From: an uncultured Bacteroides sp.
Lineage (GTDB): Bacteria > Bacteroidota > Bacteroidia > Bacteroidales > Bacteroidaceae
DNA: 64,000 nucleotides
Assembly: GCF_963677715.1 (NCBI RefSeq)
Contig: NZ_OY782495.1
Location: 1,426,001 to 1,490,000 of the forward strand
Reading direction: 5' to 3'
Shown: one piece after another, positions 36,088 to 45,868 of the stretch
Layout: every line of letters begins with the position of its first letter
Position numbering within the stretch: position 1 is the first letter of the stretch
Translations under genes and position numbers: made by a program
Notes under the pieces: generated by a model
The model's database searches: none
Told to the model about the DNA's origin: nothing
Seen by the model: the letters and a program-made list of their open reading frames with translations, nothing else

Positions 36088-36095
36088 TATATTTG
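36088..36095 (+). promoter_or_regulatory. -7 element for the rsfS-ftsH-cdsA operon
   Basis: TATATTTG matches TAnnTTTG and lies 93 nt before the rsfS ATG. A TTTG at 36068-36071 is only 16 nt upstream, so the -33 call is weak. Confidence 0.4.
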
Positions 36096-36188
36096 TAAAA
36101 TATATCGAGCTAATGAGCGGGAACAAAGATTGCACTTTTCTTGTTCTTACTTCAAAGAAGAAAAAAGATAATCAAATTTCATCTATAA

Positions 36189-36548
36189 ATGAGCGAAACA
36201 AAAGAATTAATAGAAAAAATCAAAGAAGGAATTCAGCAAAAAAAAGGTAAGAATATAGCTATAGCAGATCTTACAGGCATCGAAGATACAGTATGCAAAT
36301 ACTTTATTATTTGCCAGGGGAATTCACCAAATCAAATTGGAGCAATAGTTGAATCAATAAAAGAGTTTACCAAAAAAGGAGTAAATAGCAAACCTTTTGC
36401 AATAGACGGATTAAATAATGCCCAATGGGTTGCTATGGATTATTCAGACGTGCTGGTACATGTATTTCTTCCGGAGACAAGAAGCTTTTACGATCTGGAA
36501 CACCTCTGGGCTGACGCCCGATTAACAACGATTCCCGACATTGACTAA
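36189..36548 (+). CDS. rsfS: Ribosomal silencing factor RsfS
   Basis: This is a 119-residue member of the Iojap/RsfS family. It binds ribosomal protein uL14 on the 50S subunit and blocks subunit joining when nutrients run out. Typical segments are IAIADLTGIEDTVCKYFIIC, the SPNQIGAIVESI helix and the C-terminal WVAMDYSDVLVHVFLPETR followed by YDLEHLWADA. The length is normal. It is the first gene of an operon with ftsH 9 nt downstream, a common order in Bacteroidetes. Confidence 0.95.
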   Translation: MSETKELIEKIKEGIQQKKGKNIAIADLTGIEDTVCKYFIICQGNSPNQIGAIVESIKEFTKKGVNSKPFAIDGLNNAQWVAMDYSDVLVHVFLPETRSFYDLEHLWADARLTTIPDID

Positions 36549-36557
36549 TTAATCAAC

Positions 36558-38552
36558 ATGGATAATAAAAAGAAATCTAGTAAAGTAAATATGCCCCGGT
36601 TTAATATCAGCTGGATGTATATGATCATAGCTCTGATGCTTTTAGGCCTATACCTCACTAATGAGAGTGGCTCCGTTAATAAAAAAACATCATATGACGA
36701 GTTCCAACAATATATCCGCAGCGGCTATGTAAACAAAGTTATTGGCTATGATGACAACTCTGTAGAGGCCTACATCAAGCCCTACTTTGTAAAAGATGTA
36801 TTTAAACAAGATTCAAGCCAAGTGGGTAAAAGCCCAATGGTAACAACAGAAGCCCCTTCTCGTGAAAGCTTGGGAGAATTCCTTCAAAAAGAAAGAGATG
36901 ATGCCCATTTTGACGGTTCGGTGAGTTACGAAAAGAAAAAAGATTATTTCAGTGTTATACTATGGAATGTATTGCCAATCGTATTCCTTATCGGGCTTTG
37001 GATGTTCTTTATGCGTAGGATGAGTGGTGGCGGTAGTGCAGCTGGTGGCGTTTTTAACGTTGGAAAATCAAAAGCACAACTTTTTGAGAAAGAAGGGTCC
37101 ATGAAAATCACATTCAAAGATGTGGCAGGTTTAGCCGAAGCCAAACAAGAAGTAGAAGAAATTGTAGAATTCCTTAGAGAGCCCCAAAAATACACAGATT
37201 TAGGAGGAAAAATACCTAAAGGAGCATTGCTTGTAGGACCTCCGGGAACAGGTAAAACATTACTGGCAAAAGCTGTTGCCGGTGAAGCTGATGTTCCTTT
37301 CTTCTCTCTGTCAGGATCAGATTTTGTAGAAATGTTTGTAGGGGTAGGTGCCTCTCGTGTGCGCGACCTTTTCAAACAGGCAAAAGAAAAAGCCCCTTGC
37401 ATTGTTTTCATTGATGAAATAGATGCTGTAGGGCGTGCCCGTGGTAAAAACCCAAGTATGGGTGGAAATGACGAGCGCGAAAACACACTAAACCAACTCC
37501 TCACAGAAATGGACGGCTTCGGGTCTAACAGCGGAGTGATTATTCTTGCTGCAACTAATCGCGTGGATGTGTTAGATAAAGCACTGTTGCGAGCAGGAAG
37601 ATTTGATCGCCAAATACATGTAGACCTACCCGACCTAAATGAAAGGAAAGAGGTATTTGGAGTACATTTACGACCAATCAAAATAGACGAATCGGTGGAT
37701 GTTGATCTGCTGGCCCGTCAGACTCCGGGTTTCTCGGGGGCTGATATCGCTAATGTTTGTAATGAAGCAGCTCTTATTGCAGCCAGATACGGAAAGAAAT
37801 TTGTAGACAAACAAGATTTCCTCGATGCCGTAGATCGTATTATCGGTGGATTGGAGAAAAAGAGTAAGATTACAACAGAAGAAGAACGCCGCACTATTGC
37901 GCTCCACGAGGCCGGACATGCAAGTTTGTCGTGGCTACTTGAACATGCTAACCCACTTATCAAAGTAACTATTGTGCCACGAGGACGAGCTTTGGGTGCT
38001 GCTTGGTATTTGCCTGAAGAAAGACAAATTACGACAAAAGAACAGATGCTTGACGAAATGTGTGCAACACTTGGCGGACGAGCAGCAGAAGATTTGTTTG
38101 TCGGAAGAATATCCAGTGGAGCTATGAACGACTTAGAGCGCGTGACCAAGCAAGCTTACGGAATGGTTGCCTATCTGGGCATGAGTGATAAGATGCCCAA
38201 TCTGTGCTACTATAACAATGATGAATATTCATTCAATAAACCTTATAGCGAACGAACAGCAGAATTAATAGATAAAGAAGTTGAGCGAATGATAAATGAG
38301 CAATATGGGCGCGCTAAGAAGATTCTGTCTGAGCACACGGTCGAGCATAACCAGTTAGCCTCCTTACTAATAGAGAAAGAAGTAATTTTTGCAGAGGATG
38401 TGGAGCGAATATTTGGAAAGAGAGCCTGGACTTCACGTTCGGAAGAGATCATGGCTGCCGAATTACGTAAAAAGGTTGCCGATGCGACTCCTCTCACCGA
38501 AAAGGCAGAGAAGAAAACGGACAATCTTACACCTGAAGTCTCGTTAGGGTAA
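36558..38552 (+). CDS. ftsH: ATP-dependent zinc metalloprotease FtsH
   Basis: This is a 664-residue membrane-anchored AAA+ protease that degrades damaged membrane proteins and regulatory proteins. Two N-terminal membrane helices (about 14-32 and 132-152) flank a periplasmic domain. Walker A is GPPGTGKT near residue 224, Walker B is [12 protein letters not shown], and the second region of homology contains [20 protein letters not shown]. The zinc site HEAGH is near residue 449, with the downstream Asp ligand probably in [12 protein letters not shown]. The length is typical. It lies between rsfS and cdsA and is read with them. Confidence 0.97.
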   Translation: MDNKKKSSKVNMPRFNISWMYMIIALMLLGLYLTNESGSVNKKTSYDEFQQYIRSGYVNKVIGYDDNSVEAYIKPYFVKDVFKQDSSQVGKSPMVTTEAPSRESLGEFLQKERDDAHFDGSVSYEKKKDYFSVILWNVLPIVFLIGLWMFFMRRMSGGGSAAGGVFNVGKSKAQLFEKEGSMKITFKDVAGLAEAKQEVEEIVEFLREPQKYTDLGGKIPKGALLVGPPGTGKTLLAKAVAGEADVPFFSLSGSDFVEMFVGVGASRVRDLFKQAKEKAPCIVFIDEIDAVGRARGKNPSMGGNDERENTLNQLLTEMDGFGSNSGVIILAATNRVDVLDKALLRAGRFDRQIHVDLPDLNERKEVFGVHLRPIKIDESVDVDLLARQTPGFSGADIANVCNEAALIAARYGKKFVDKQDFLDAVDRIIGGLEKKSKITTEEERRTIALHEAGHASLSWLLEHANPLIKVTIVPRGRALGAAWYLPEERQITTKEQMLDEMCATLGGRAAEDLFVGRISSGAMNDLERVTKQAYGMVAYLGMSDKMPNLCYYNNDEYSFNKPYSERTAELIDKEVERMINEQYGRAKKILSEHTVEHNQLASLLIEKEVIFAEDVERIFGKRAWTSRSEEIMAAELRKKVADATPLTEKAEKKTDNLTPEVSLG

Positions 38553-38583
38553 CGAAGAATCTCAACTAAAGAATTAAAAGACT

Positions 38584-39426
38584 TTGAAAAAAAACTTTAT
38601 ACAACGAACCGTAACCGGAGTATTCTTCGTTGCAATATTAATGGGCTGTATTCTATACAGCCCACTCTCATTTGGAGCTGTGTTTACAATCATCTGCGCA
38701 CTCACAGTCCGAGAGTTTGCAAGTTTGCTTAGTAGTACCGAAGAAGATATTTATGTCAATAAAACCATTACAATGCTGGGGGGAGCCTACCTGTTTCTCT
38801 CCATTATGGCATTTAGTATGGATATAACAGATTCAAAGGTATTCATTCCTTATCTTGCTTTACTTATTTACCTGATGGTCAGCGAACTTTATCTGAAAAG
38901 GAAAAAGCCTATCAACAACTGGGCTTATTCCATGTTCAGTCAGCTATACGTAGCCTTGCCATTTGCATTGCTTAATATACTGGCTTTTCACAATAATAAG
39001 GAAGCAGGTAATATTGAGTACAACCCCATTCTCCCTTTATCCATTTTCGTCTTCATTTGGCTAAACGATACCGGGGCATATTGCGTAGGCACATTAATAG
39101 GTAAACATCGCTTATTTGAACGTATATCACCAAAAAAGTCATGGGAAGGGTCTATAGGAGGAGGAATTGTAGCAGTTGCGGCATCTCTTATTCTCTCAAA
39201 CTATTTTTCATTTCTTTCTATTTTTGCTTGGATAGGATTAGCCCTGACTGTCATCGTTTTTGGCACTTGGGGGGATTTAACAGAATCATTACTCAAACGC
39301 CAACTGGGAGTTAAAGACTCAGGTACAATACTTCCCGGACATGGCGGTATGCTCGATCGTTTCGACAGTGCCTTGATAGCCATACCGGCAGCAGTTGTAT
39401 ACCTCTATCTCTTATCCACTATCTAA
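38584..39426 (+). CDS. cdsA: Phosphatidate cytidylyltransferase CdsA, TTG start
   Basis: This is a 280-residue multi-spanning inner-membrane enzyme that makes CDP-diacylglycerol from phosphatidate and CTP, the entry to phospholipid synthesis. The CDS signature is at the C-terminus: LLKRQLGVKDSGTILPGHGG followed by MLDRFDSAL. About seven hydrophobic helices precede it, and WLNDTGAYCVGTLIGKH holds a conserved acidic residue. The start TTG at 38584 (reads MKKNFIQRTVTG) gives the expected N-terminus; I see no in-frame ATG near it. It sits 31 nt after ftsH, ending the operon. Confidence 0.94.
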   Translation: MKKNFIQRTVTGVFFVAILMGCILYSPLSFGAVFTIICALTVREFASLLSSTEEDIYVNKTITMLGGAYLFLSIMAFSMDITDSKVFIPYLALLIYLMVSELYLKRKKPINNWAYSMFSQLYVALPFALLNILAFHNNKEAGNIEYNPILPLSIFVFIWLNDTGAYCVGTLIGKHRLFERISPKKSWEGSIGGGIVAVAASLILSNYFSFLSIFAWIGLALTVIVFGTWGDLTESLLKRQLGVKDSGTILPGHGGMLDRFDSALIAIPAAVVYLYLLSTI

Positions 39427-39493
39427 TAAAGATAAAAGATGGTGGATATTTTTTTATCTGTGCCTACTCCTATGGTTTCTGTTCGAGAAACAT

Positions 39494-40627
39494 TTATTGT
39501 TTAAGCAATTTTATTATAATTCGGGCTGCCCGAGACGGCGCTCCAGGCTCTCCCAAGCAATGGCTCATGTCATCGTATGCGGCAAGCATTTGTTCACGAT
39601 AATTGTTATCATAGAGAAGTTGTTGAAGTTCCGCCCGAATATTGCCGATTGTCATTGTGTCGGCTACCAATTCTTTAACCACTTCACGATCTGCAATCAA
39701 ATTCACTAACGATATAAATTTAACTTTCAAGAGATGCTTCTTTAAAAATGCAATAATTTTCCCAATCGGTGTATAGTAGCATACTACCTGAGGAGTTGAA
39801 AACAAACCGGCTTCGAGTGTCGCCGTGCCCGAAGTAACTAAAGCAGCCCAAGCATGATATAATAACGGAAACGTTTGTTCGAATACCATTTTCACATTAG
39901 CATCGCCAATGTATTTATCATAATAATCCGGAGCAATGCCTGGAGCTGCAGCTAAAACCAATTGATAATCGGAAAATCCAGAAGCGGCACAGATCATATC
40001 GGGAAGATTATCTTTTATCTCTTGCTTACGACTACCAGCCAATAAAGCAATAATCGGCCTTTCGTCCAAACCGTTTTTTTTAGTGAATTCCGAGAACGAT
40101 TCAATATATTTTGTGCGGAAATTTGCGATTTCATCCAACGTAGGATTTCCTACATAATGTATCGGAAATTGATGCTTACTGAAAAAATCAACCTCAAACG
40201 GAAGAATAGAAAAAAGCTCATTCACATCGCGTTTGATATTTTTTATGCGATACTCTTTCCAAGCCCATATTTTGGGAGATATATAATAATAAACAGGAAT
40301 ATTAGTATTAGCGTGCACAAACTTGGCTATATTAAGATTAAATCCTGGATAATCGACCAGAATAACCACATCCGGCTTCCAAACTTCAATATCTTTTTTA
40401 CAGAACTTCATGTTGGCAAAAATAGTGTGAAGATGAAGCAATACCGGTATAAAACCCATATAGGCTAATTCCTTATAATGTTTAACCAGCGTACCTCCTA
40501 CACTCTCCATCATATTACCACCGAAAAAGCGAAACTCCGCCGAAGAGTCTTGCTCCTGCAATGCAGCCATTAAATGAGAAGCATGCAAATCTCCCGATGC
40601 TTCACCAACAATCAGATAATATTTCAT
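39494..40627 (-). CDS. lpxB: Lipid-A-disaccharide synthase LpxB
   Basis: This is a 377-residue GT19 glycosyltransferase. It joins UDP-2,3-diacylglucosamine and lipid X to form the lipid A disaccharide at the inner face of the inner membrane. The start is the ATG at 40627 (MKYYLIVGEASGDLHASHL), matching the family's conserved N-terminus; a longer frame begins at 40663. Other hallmarks are FFGGNMMESVGG, YYISPKIWAWKEYRIKNIKR, ALLAGSRKQEIKDNLP and VTSGTATLEAGLFSTPQVVCY. It follows surE by 47 nt, an arrangement usual in Bacteroidetes, and converges on cdsA. Confidence 0.96.
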   Translation of the reverse strand: MKYYLIVGEASGDLHASHLMAALQEQDSSAEFRFFGGNMMESVGGTLVKHYKELAYMGFIPVLLHLHTIFANMKFCKKDIEVWKPDVVILVDYPGFNLNIAKFVHANTNIPVYYYISPKIWAWKEYRIKNIKRDVNELFSILPFEVDFFSKHQFPIHYVGNPTLDEIANFRTKYIESFSEFTKKNGLDERPIIALLAGSRKQEIKDNLPDMICAASGFSDYQLVLAAAPGIAPDYYDKYIGDANVKMVFEQTFPLLYHAWAALVTSGTATLEAGLFSTPQVVCYYTPIGKIIAFLKKHLLKVKFISLVNLIADREVVKELVADTMTIGNIRAELQQLLYDNNYREQMLAAYDDMSHCLGEPGAPSRAARIIIKLLKQ

Positions 40628-40674
40628 AAAATAAATTATTTCAATAGATACAAGAAATATCAAATATATAGGTT

Positions 40675-41445
40675 CTACACATTACCCAGTACTTGTTTCA
40701 GTTCATCTAGGTATGCATAAGCCGTTAAATCAACCGAGATAGGAGTTACAGCTACATATCCCTGCTTAAGAGCCCAACTGTCACTGTTTTTATTTTCCGG
40801 CTCTATATCGGTAAACTCTCCCGTCAGCCAAAAATAATTTGGATCATGAAGTCGAGGACAAGCTTCCCATTCTTTCTGCCAACGCCCTTTTGCCTGTTCG
40901 CAGACTTTAATGCCTTTCAACTCCTGCTCGTTTGGAAAATTCACATTTAGACAAACAAGCGAAGGAAGCCCTCTTTCAATAACAGAAAGAGTTATTTGGC
41001 GTACATATTCTTTGAGTGGTTCAAAATCAGCATCAGCACTATGGTCGCAAAGAGAAAAGCCTATAGATGGAATGCCGTTTAAACATCCTTCAATCACGAC
41101 CCCCATAGTACCTGAATAGTGCACATTTGTTGCCGAGTTATCGCCATGGTTAATCCCTCCCACCACCAAATCAGGTTCTCTATCCAAAACAGTGCGAGCC
41201 AGTTTCACGCAATCGGTCGGAGTGCCGGAACATTTATAAACTGTTAATCCTACCTCTTTACGAACCATTTGAAAATGAACAGGCCTTGTCACTGTTAATG
41301 CACATCCGCTACCAGATCGGGGAGAGTCCGGTGCCATCACTACAATTTCACCCAGAGGCCGAAGAAATCGAATAAGTTCATTAATTCCTTTCGCCGATAT
41401 ACCATCATCATTTGACACAAGTATCAGCGGTTTTTTATGTTCCAT
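40675..41445 (-). CDS. surE: 5'-nucleotidase / polyphosphatase SurE
   Basis: This is a 256-residue metal-dependent survival protein that dephosphorylates nucleoside monophosphates. It begins at the ATG at 41445 ([15 protein letters not shown]), preceded by AGGATG as a likely ribosome binding site. The longer frame from 41511 would start upstream of the -7 element at 41472-41479 and is rejected. Metal-site motifs are SNDDGI near the start, [14 protein letters not shown] and [19 protein letters not shown]. It is the first gene of a two-gene unit with lpxB. Confidence 0.96.
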   Translation of the reverse strand: MEHKKPLILVSNDDGISAKGINELIRFLRPLGEIVVMAPDSPRSGSGCALTVTRPVHFQMVRKEVGLTVYKCSGTPTDCVKLARTVLDREPDLVVGGINHGDNSATNVHYSGTMGVVIEGCLNGIPSIGFSLCDHSADADFEPLKEYVRQITLSVIERGLPSLVCLNVNFPNEQELKGIKVCEQAKGRWQKEWEACPRLHDPNYFWLTGEFTDIEPENKNSDSWALKQGYVAVTPISVDLTAYAYLDELKQVLGNV

Positions 41446-41471
41446 TGGTTCATCCTTTCTTTTAATTTGCA

Positions 41472-41479
41472 CAAAAATA
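41472..41479 (-). promoter_or_regulatory. -7 element for surE-lpxB
   Basis: Minus-strand TATTTTTG matches TAnnTTTG, 27 nt before the surE ATG. It fixes the choice of the shorter surE start. The rest of the roughly 400-nt surE/parA gap holds the parA promoter candidate and no gene that I can support. Confidence 0.45.
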
Positions 41480-41674
41480 GAAAAAAAACAAAGACGACGG
41501 AAGCTATTCAAGAGTGTTCTTGGATTTACGATAAACTCGTTTACTTTGTTCAGATAACTTTTGCAGGTACATTAAGTAAGTACAAAGAATATAAAAAATC
41601 ATTCCGTTGCAGTTTAGAAACCTTAATGTTCTGCAAGTGAGTAAAAAAAAGCCTGTTAATTCGACGAAAATATA

Positions 41675-41682
41675 TATATTTG
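41675..41682 (+). promoter_or_regulatory. -7 element for the parA operon
   Basis: TATATTTG matches TAnnTTTG, about 160 nt before the parA ATG, leaving a long leader. The leader holds TTATCAACA (41756-41764), one base from a DnaA box, but no cluster of such sites. No parS-like palindrome was noticed in the gap. Confidence 0.4.
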
Positions 41683-41841
41683 CAAGCCCAGAAGAGAGCA
41701 ACAAGCATTATGAATGTAGTTTTTGATATTTAAGTTATTAACAAAAGGCATACTTTATCAACAGTTTTTGCAAAGTTTCTCTTTTTTAGTAGGCGCTCTA
41801 AGTTATTATCACTTATTTCGCTACCATTAAAATTAAAGCAC

Positions 41842-42609
41842 ATGGGAAAAATAATTGCTTTGGCTAATCAAAAAGGAGGCGTAGGCAAAACTACTACTAC
41901 AATAAATCTTGCCGCCTCGCTTGCAACGCTTGAAAAAAAAGTGTTAGTGGTAGATGCCGATCCTCAAGCAAATGCTTCTTCAGGATTGGGAGTAGACATC
42001 AAACAGTCGGAATACACTATTTATGAATGCATGATAGATAGAGCCGATGTAAAAAAAGCCATCCATGATACAGAAATTGATTCATTAAAAGTAATTTCAT
42101 CGCATATAAACCTGGTAGGAGCCGAAATAGAGATGCTTAACCTTAAAAACCGGGAGAAAATTCTTAAAGAAGTGCTTACTCCGCTTAAAGATGACTATGA
42201 TTATATTCTCATAGACTGTTCTCCCTCTCTGGGATTAATAACGATTAACGCGCTAACAGCAGCCGATTCGGTTATTATTCCGGTACAAGCGGAATACTTT
42301 GCACTCGAGGGCATCAGTAAGTTATTGAATACAATTAAGATTATCAAATCAAAATTGAACCCAACACTGGAAATTGAAGGATTCTTGCTCACGATGTATG
42401 ATTCTCGTTTGCGCCAAGCAAACCAAATATACGATGAAGTAAAGCGTCATTTTCAGGAATTGGTTTTTAATACTATCATTCAACGCAACGTAAAATTGAG
42501 TGAAGCCCCTAGCTATGGTCTTCCGACTATTCTATACGATGCCGATTCAACCGGAGCGAAAAATCACTTGACTTTAGCTAAAGAGCTTATTAGCAGAAAC
42601 AATAAATAA
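41842..42609 (+). CDS. parA: Chromosome-partitioning ATPase ParA (Soj)
   Basis: This is a 255-residue deviant-Walker ATPase that, with ParB, segregates chromosome origins. The P-loop is NQKGGVGKTTTTINLA, followed by VVDADPQANASSGLG, the Walker B-like YILIDCSPSLGLIT and the C-terminal VKLSEAPSYGLPTI typical of Soj proteins. There is no N-terminal DNA-binding extension, so it belongs to the chromosomal (small) class. It lies 10 nt before parB in an operon that continues into DUF5683 and mltD. Confidence 0.97.
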   Translation: MGKIIALANQKGGVGKTTTTINLAASLATLEKKVLVVDADPQANASSGLGVDIKQSEYTIYECMIDRADVKKAIHDTEIDSLKVISSHINLVGAEIEMLNLKNREKILKEVLTPLKDDYDYILIDCSPSLGLITINALTAADSVIIPVQAEYFALEGISKLLNTIKIIKSKLNPTLEIEGFLLTMYDSRLRQANQIYDEVKRHFQELVFNTIIQRNVKLSEAPSYGLPTILYDADSTGAKNHLTLAKELISRNNK

Positions 42610-42619
42610 ACGAAGATAT

Positions 42620-43507
42620 ATGGCACAAAGAAGAAATGCACTGGGACGGGGGCTTGATGCGCTACTTTCCATGGATGAAATAAAGACCGAAGGTTCTTCT
42701 TCTATCAATGAAATAGAGCTGTCGAAGATCTCCGTTAATCCCAATCAACCACGCCGTGAATTTGATGAAACAGCTCTTCAGGAATTGGCAGACTCCATTG
42801 TAGAAATAGGAATTATCCAACCCATCACTTTGCGCAAGCTTTCAGATGAAGCATATCAAATCATTGCAGGTGAACGTCGCTATCGTGCTTCTTTAAAGGC
42901 CGGGCTATCAACAATACCGGCTTATATACGCACGGCCGACGATGAAAATGTAATGGAAATGGCTTTGATTGAGAATATCCAACGCGAAGATTTAAACTCG
43001 GTTGAAATAGCACTAGCCTATCAACATTTAATAGAACAATATGATCTAACACAAGAACGGCTAAGTGAACGCGTAGGCAAAAAGCGCACTACCATCGCTA
43101 ACTACCTGCGACTATTGAAACTTCCGGCTTCCATACAAATGGCCTTACAAAACAAACACATAGACATGGGTCATGCGCGAGCATTAATTACATTATCCGA
43201 CCCGAAATTACAAGTTGAAGTTTTCGATGAAATACTGGAACACGGTTATTCAGTACGCAAAGTTGAAGAAATAGTCAAATCTCTTAGTGAAGGAGAAGCC
43301 ATTAAAAGCGGAAACAAAAAAATAAGCCCTAAACGAACTAAACTACCAGAAGAATTTAATCTACTGAAAAAACACTTGTCCGGCTTCTTTAATTCCAAAG
43401 TACAACTGACTTGTTCAGAGAAAGGCAAAGGAAAAATAAGTATTCCATTCAACAACGAAGAAGAATTGGAACGCATCATAGAAATCTTCGATACACTGAA
43501 GAAATAA
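42620..43507 (+). CDS. parB: Chromosome-partitioning protein ParB (Spo0J)
   Basis: This is a 295-residue CTP-dependent clamp that loads at parS and spreads along DNA. It shows RNALGRGLDALL at the start, the CTPase box with QIIAGERRYRASLKAGL (GERR motif), the partner motif MALIENIQREDLNSVE, and the parS-reading HTH around RVGKKRTTIANYLRLLKLP, followed by the dimerising C-terminus. The length is normal. No parS site was noticed in this window by eye. Confidence 0.96.
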   Translation: MAQRRNALGRGLDALLSMDEIKTEGSSSINEIELSKISVNPNQPRREFDETALQELADSIVEIGIIQPITLRKLSDEAYQIIAGERRYRASLKAGLSTIPAYIRTADDENVMEMALIENIQREDLNSVEIALAYQHLIEQYDLTQERLSERVGKKRTTIANYLRLLKLPASIQMALQNKHIDMGHARALITLSDPKLQVEVFDEILEHGYSVRKVEEIVKSLSEGEAIKSGNKKISPKRTKLPEEFNLLKKHLSGFFNSKVQLTCSEKGKGKISIPFNNEEELERIIEIFDTLKK

Positions 43508-44278
43508 ATGACAATAAAAAACACTAGATATCATTTTAGCATCATCCTGTTTCTTTGTTTGTTGCAGATAGCAGGAGTTAAGACATACGCACAAGAAGCA
43601 GCTGCTCACCGAAAACGCTTAGCCGGCAGAGAAATACAATTGCCGGATTCATTGGGAAAAGACTCTTTAGCTTTGGCGGACAGCTTAGATAACGTGAACA
43701 AAAAGAATCTAAAAGAATTAGGTTCCGGAGCTGTTCAACAAGAATCTGCTTCAGTCGTAATAGATAGTGCGGAAGTTGCTAAAACGATTAAGCTCTGGAT
43801 ACCCAATTCAGGAAAAGCAACCTGGCTAGCCATTGTTTTTCCCGGAGGAGGGCAAATTTACAATCGTAAATATTGGAAATTACCCATTATATATGGAGGA
43901 TTTGCAGGATGTGCTTATGCGCTAAGTTGGAACAACAAAATGTATAAAGATTACTCGCAAGCCTACATGGATATAATGGATGACGATCCGAATACTAATA
44001 GCTATCTTGACTTACTCCCTGCAAATGCCAGCTATACGGAAAGTCAGTTGCAAACTGTATTGAAAAAGCGAAAAGACATTTATCGCCGTTATCGCGACTT
44101 GAGTATTTTCGCTTTCATTGGCGTTTACCTGATATCTGTTATAGATGCTTATGTAGATGCTGAGCTCTCCAATTTTGATATAACACCCGATCTCAGTATG
44201 CGGGTAGAACCTACAATTATTAACGACCGGTATAAATCCGGCAATTCTGTCGGCGTACAATGCAGTCTCCGATTTTAA
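43508..44278 (+). CDS. DUF5683 family protein
   Basis: This is a 256-residue exported or membrane protein whose ATG directly follows the parB stop. The N-terminal hydrophobic segment (SIILFLCLLQIAGVKTYAQ) looks like a signal peptide. A spacer of about 75 residues leads to the conserved DUF5683 region: KATWLAIVFPGGGQIYNRKY followed by WKLPIIYGGFAGCAYAL, then DLSIFAFIGVYLISVIDAYVDAEL with two hydrophobic helices. Family function is not known to me. The link to parAB and a lytic transglycosylase suggests an envelope or division-linked task, which is inference. Confidence 0.85.
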   Translation: MTIKNTRYHFSIILFLCLLQIAGVKTYAQEAAAHRKRLAGREIQLPDSLGKDSLALADSLDNVNKKNLKELGSGAVQQESASVVIDSAEVAKTIKLWIPNSGKATWLAIVFPGGGQIYNRKYWKLPIIYGGFAGCAYALSWNNKMYKDYSQAYMDIMDDDPNTNSYLDLLPANASYTESQLQTVLKKRKDIYRRYRDLSIFAFIGVYLISVIDAYVDAELSNFDITPDLSMRVEPTIINDRYKSGNSVGVQCSLRF

Positions 44279-44291
44279 AGAAAGAATAAGA

Positions 44292-45620
44292 ATGAAGAAA
44301 AGACATTTATCGACCACACGTTTTAAAATGATTCCCGGACACCGGTATATTTATTGGAGCTTAATGTTCTGTTTTCTATATCTACCTATTAATACTAAAG
44401 CACAAAGTGTAGATGTGCTGATTCATGAAAATGGAACAGAAAGACAGGAAAGTATAGACCTGCCTAAAAGTATGACATATCCAATAGACAGTCTGCTTAA
44501 TGATTGGAAGGCCGAAAAATATATTCAAATAGGAAAAGATTGCAGCACGGCCGATGAAAACCCATTATTCAGTGATTCAGTTTACATAGACCGTCTATCG
44601 CGTATCCCGACTATCATGGAAATGCCCTACAATGATATCGTACGTAAGTTTATAGACATGTATGCAAGCCGATTACGACATCAAGTTTCTTTTATGCTAA
44701 GTGCTTCCAACTTTTATATCCCTATTTTCGAAGAAGCGCTCGATGCTTACAATCTCCCCCTCGAACTAAAATATTTGCCCATTATTGAGTCAGCATTGAA
44801 TCCGTCTGCAGCATCTCGTGCCGGAGCTTCCGGATTATGGCAATTTATGATTGGCACCGGAAAGATTTATGGATTAGAGGTCAACAGTTTAGTTGATGAA
44901 CGCCGGGACCCTATTAAAGCGACATGGGCCGCAGCGCGCTATTTAAAAGATTTATATGACATATATCAAGACTGGAATCTTGTAATTGCCGCATACAACT
45001 GCGGCCCGGGTAACATAAACAAAGCGATTCGGCGTTCAGGAGGTAAGAACGACTATTGGAGCATTTATAATTATTTACCCAAAGAGACTCGTGGCTATGT
45101 ACCGGCTTTTATTGCAGCGAATTATTTAATGACCTACTATTGTGATCATAATATCTGCCCTATGGAAACCGACATGCCCGTAAATACAGATACCATTGAA
45201 GTATCTCAAAATCTACATTTTGAACAGATTTCAGCTATTTGCGGCATCAGTATAGAACAGCTAAAAAGCCTCAATCCACAGTACAGAAGAAATATTATCC
45301 CGGGAAACATACAACCTTATACCTTAAGATTACCGTATAACTATATAAGTGCATTCATTGATAATCAAGATACCATCTATAAATATCATGCTGACGAATT
45401 GTTTAACAACAGAAGAGTAGTCGAAGTAAAAGCCGGAAGCTACAATAATACAAGAGGGCAAACGCAAAGAAGTGGCACTACTTATCATAAAATAAGAAAA
45501 GGAGAGACCTTATCGACTATTGCCCAAAGATATCATGTTCGCATTAATGAAATTAAAGAATGGAACAATCTAAGTAGTAATAACATTACTGCCGGAAAGC
45601 GACTGAAAATTCATAAATAG
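44292..45620 (+). CDS. mltD: MltD-type lytic transglycosylase with LysM
   Basis: This is a 442-residue periplasmic murein hydrolase that cleaves glycan strands to 1,6-anhydro products. A signal-anchor segment (YIYWSLMFCFLYLPINTKAQ) precedes a goose-lysozyme-like SLT domain. The catalytic Glu lies in ELKYLPIIESALNPSAASRA, followed by GASGLWQFMIGTGK, RRDPIKATWAAARYLKDLY and NLVIAAYNCGPGNINKAI. The C-terminus carries a clear LysM (about 393-440: HKIRKGETLSTIAQRYHV to GKRLKIHK) and a weaker one before it around residue 315-350. The gene ends the parAB operon, 13 nt after DUF5683. A second in-frame ATG at 44328 is also a possible start. Confidence 0.92.
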   Translation: MKKRHLSTTRFKMIPGHRYIYWSLMFCFLYLPINTKAQSVDVLIHENGTERQESIDLPKSMTYPIDSLLNDWKAEKYIQIGKDCSTADENPLFSDSVYIDRLSRIPTIMEMPYNDIVRKFIDMYASRLRHQVSFMLSASNFYIPIFEEALDAYNLPLELKYLPIIESALNPSAASRAGASGLWQFMIGTGKIYGLEVNSLVDERRDPIKATWAAARYLKDLYDIYQDWNLVIAAYNCGPGNINKAIRRSGGKNDYWSIYNYLPKETRGYVPAFIAANYLMTYYCDHNICPMETDMPVNTDTIEVSQNLHFEQISAICGISIEQLKSLNPQYRRNIIPGNIQPYTLRLPYNYISAFIDNQDTIYKYHADELFNNRRVVEVKAGSYNNTRGQTQRSGTTYHKIRKGETLSTIAQRYHVRINEIKEWNNLSSNNITAGKRLKIHK

Positions 45621-45810
45621 TAATTAAAGAAATACTTTATCTTTATAATATCCTCTTTCTTTACGTTCGAGCACATGGCAACCTCGGGTTTAGCCTATAT
45701 CGGTTTTCACCTATCAACTTTTACCGAAAAATGAAGCCGTTTATGATTGAATAATCAATCAATAAACAGAAATATAGCCGCTTTTTCCATAAGAAAAGAC
45801 GAAGTATTGC

Positions 45811-45840
45811 TTGCTTGGTATTGGATTTTGCTTATTTTTG
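45811..45840 (+). promoter_or_regulatory. Promoter of the rel gene
   Basis: TATTTTTG (45833-45840) matches the -7 consensus, with TTG at 45811-45813 exactly 19 nt upstream as -33. The start point would be about 20 nt before the rel ATG at 45869. The preceding 180 nt after mltD hold nothing that I recognise. Confidence 0.6.
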
Positions 45841-45868
45841 CAAATCAACGAACGAAAAAGCCGGATAA

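Noticed and set aside
39430-39459. AGATAAAA/TTTTATCT hairpin between cdsA and lpxB
   Set aside because: The stem is all A-T apart from one G-C pair, so it is too weak to call a terminator.
41720-41800. Possible origin or DnaA box cluster near parAB
   Set aside because: Only one near-match (TTATCAACA) and one poor one; no AT-rich repeats with multiple boxes and no dnaA nearby.
41446-43507. parS site near parAB
   Set aside because: No palindrome resembling the known parS consensus was seen in or beside the genes.
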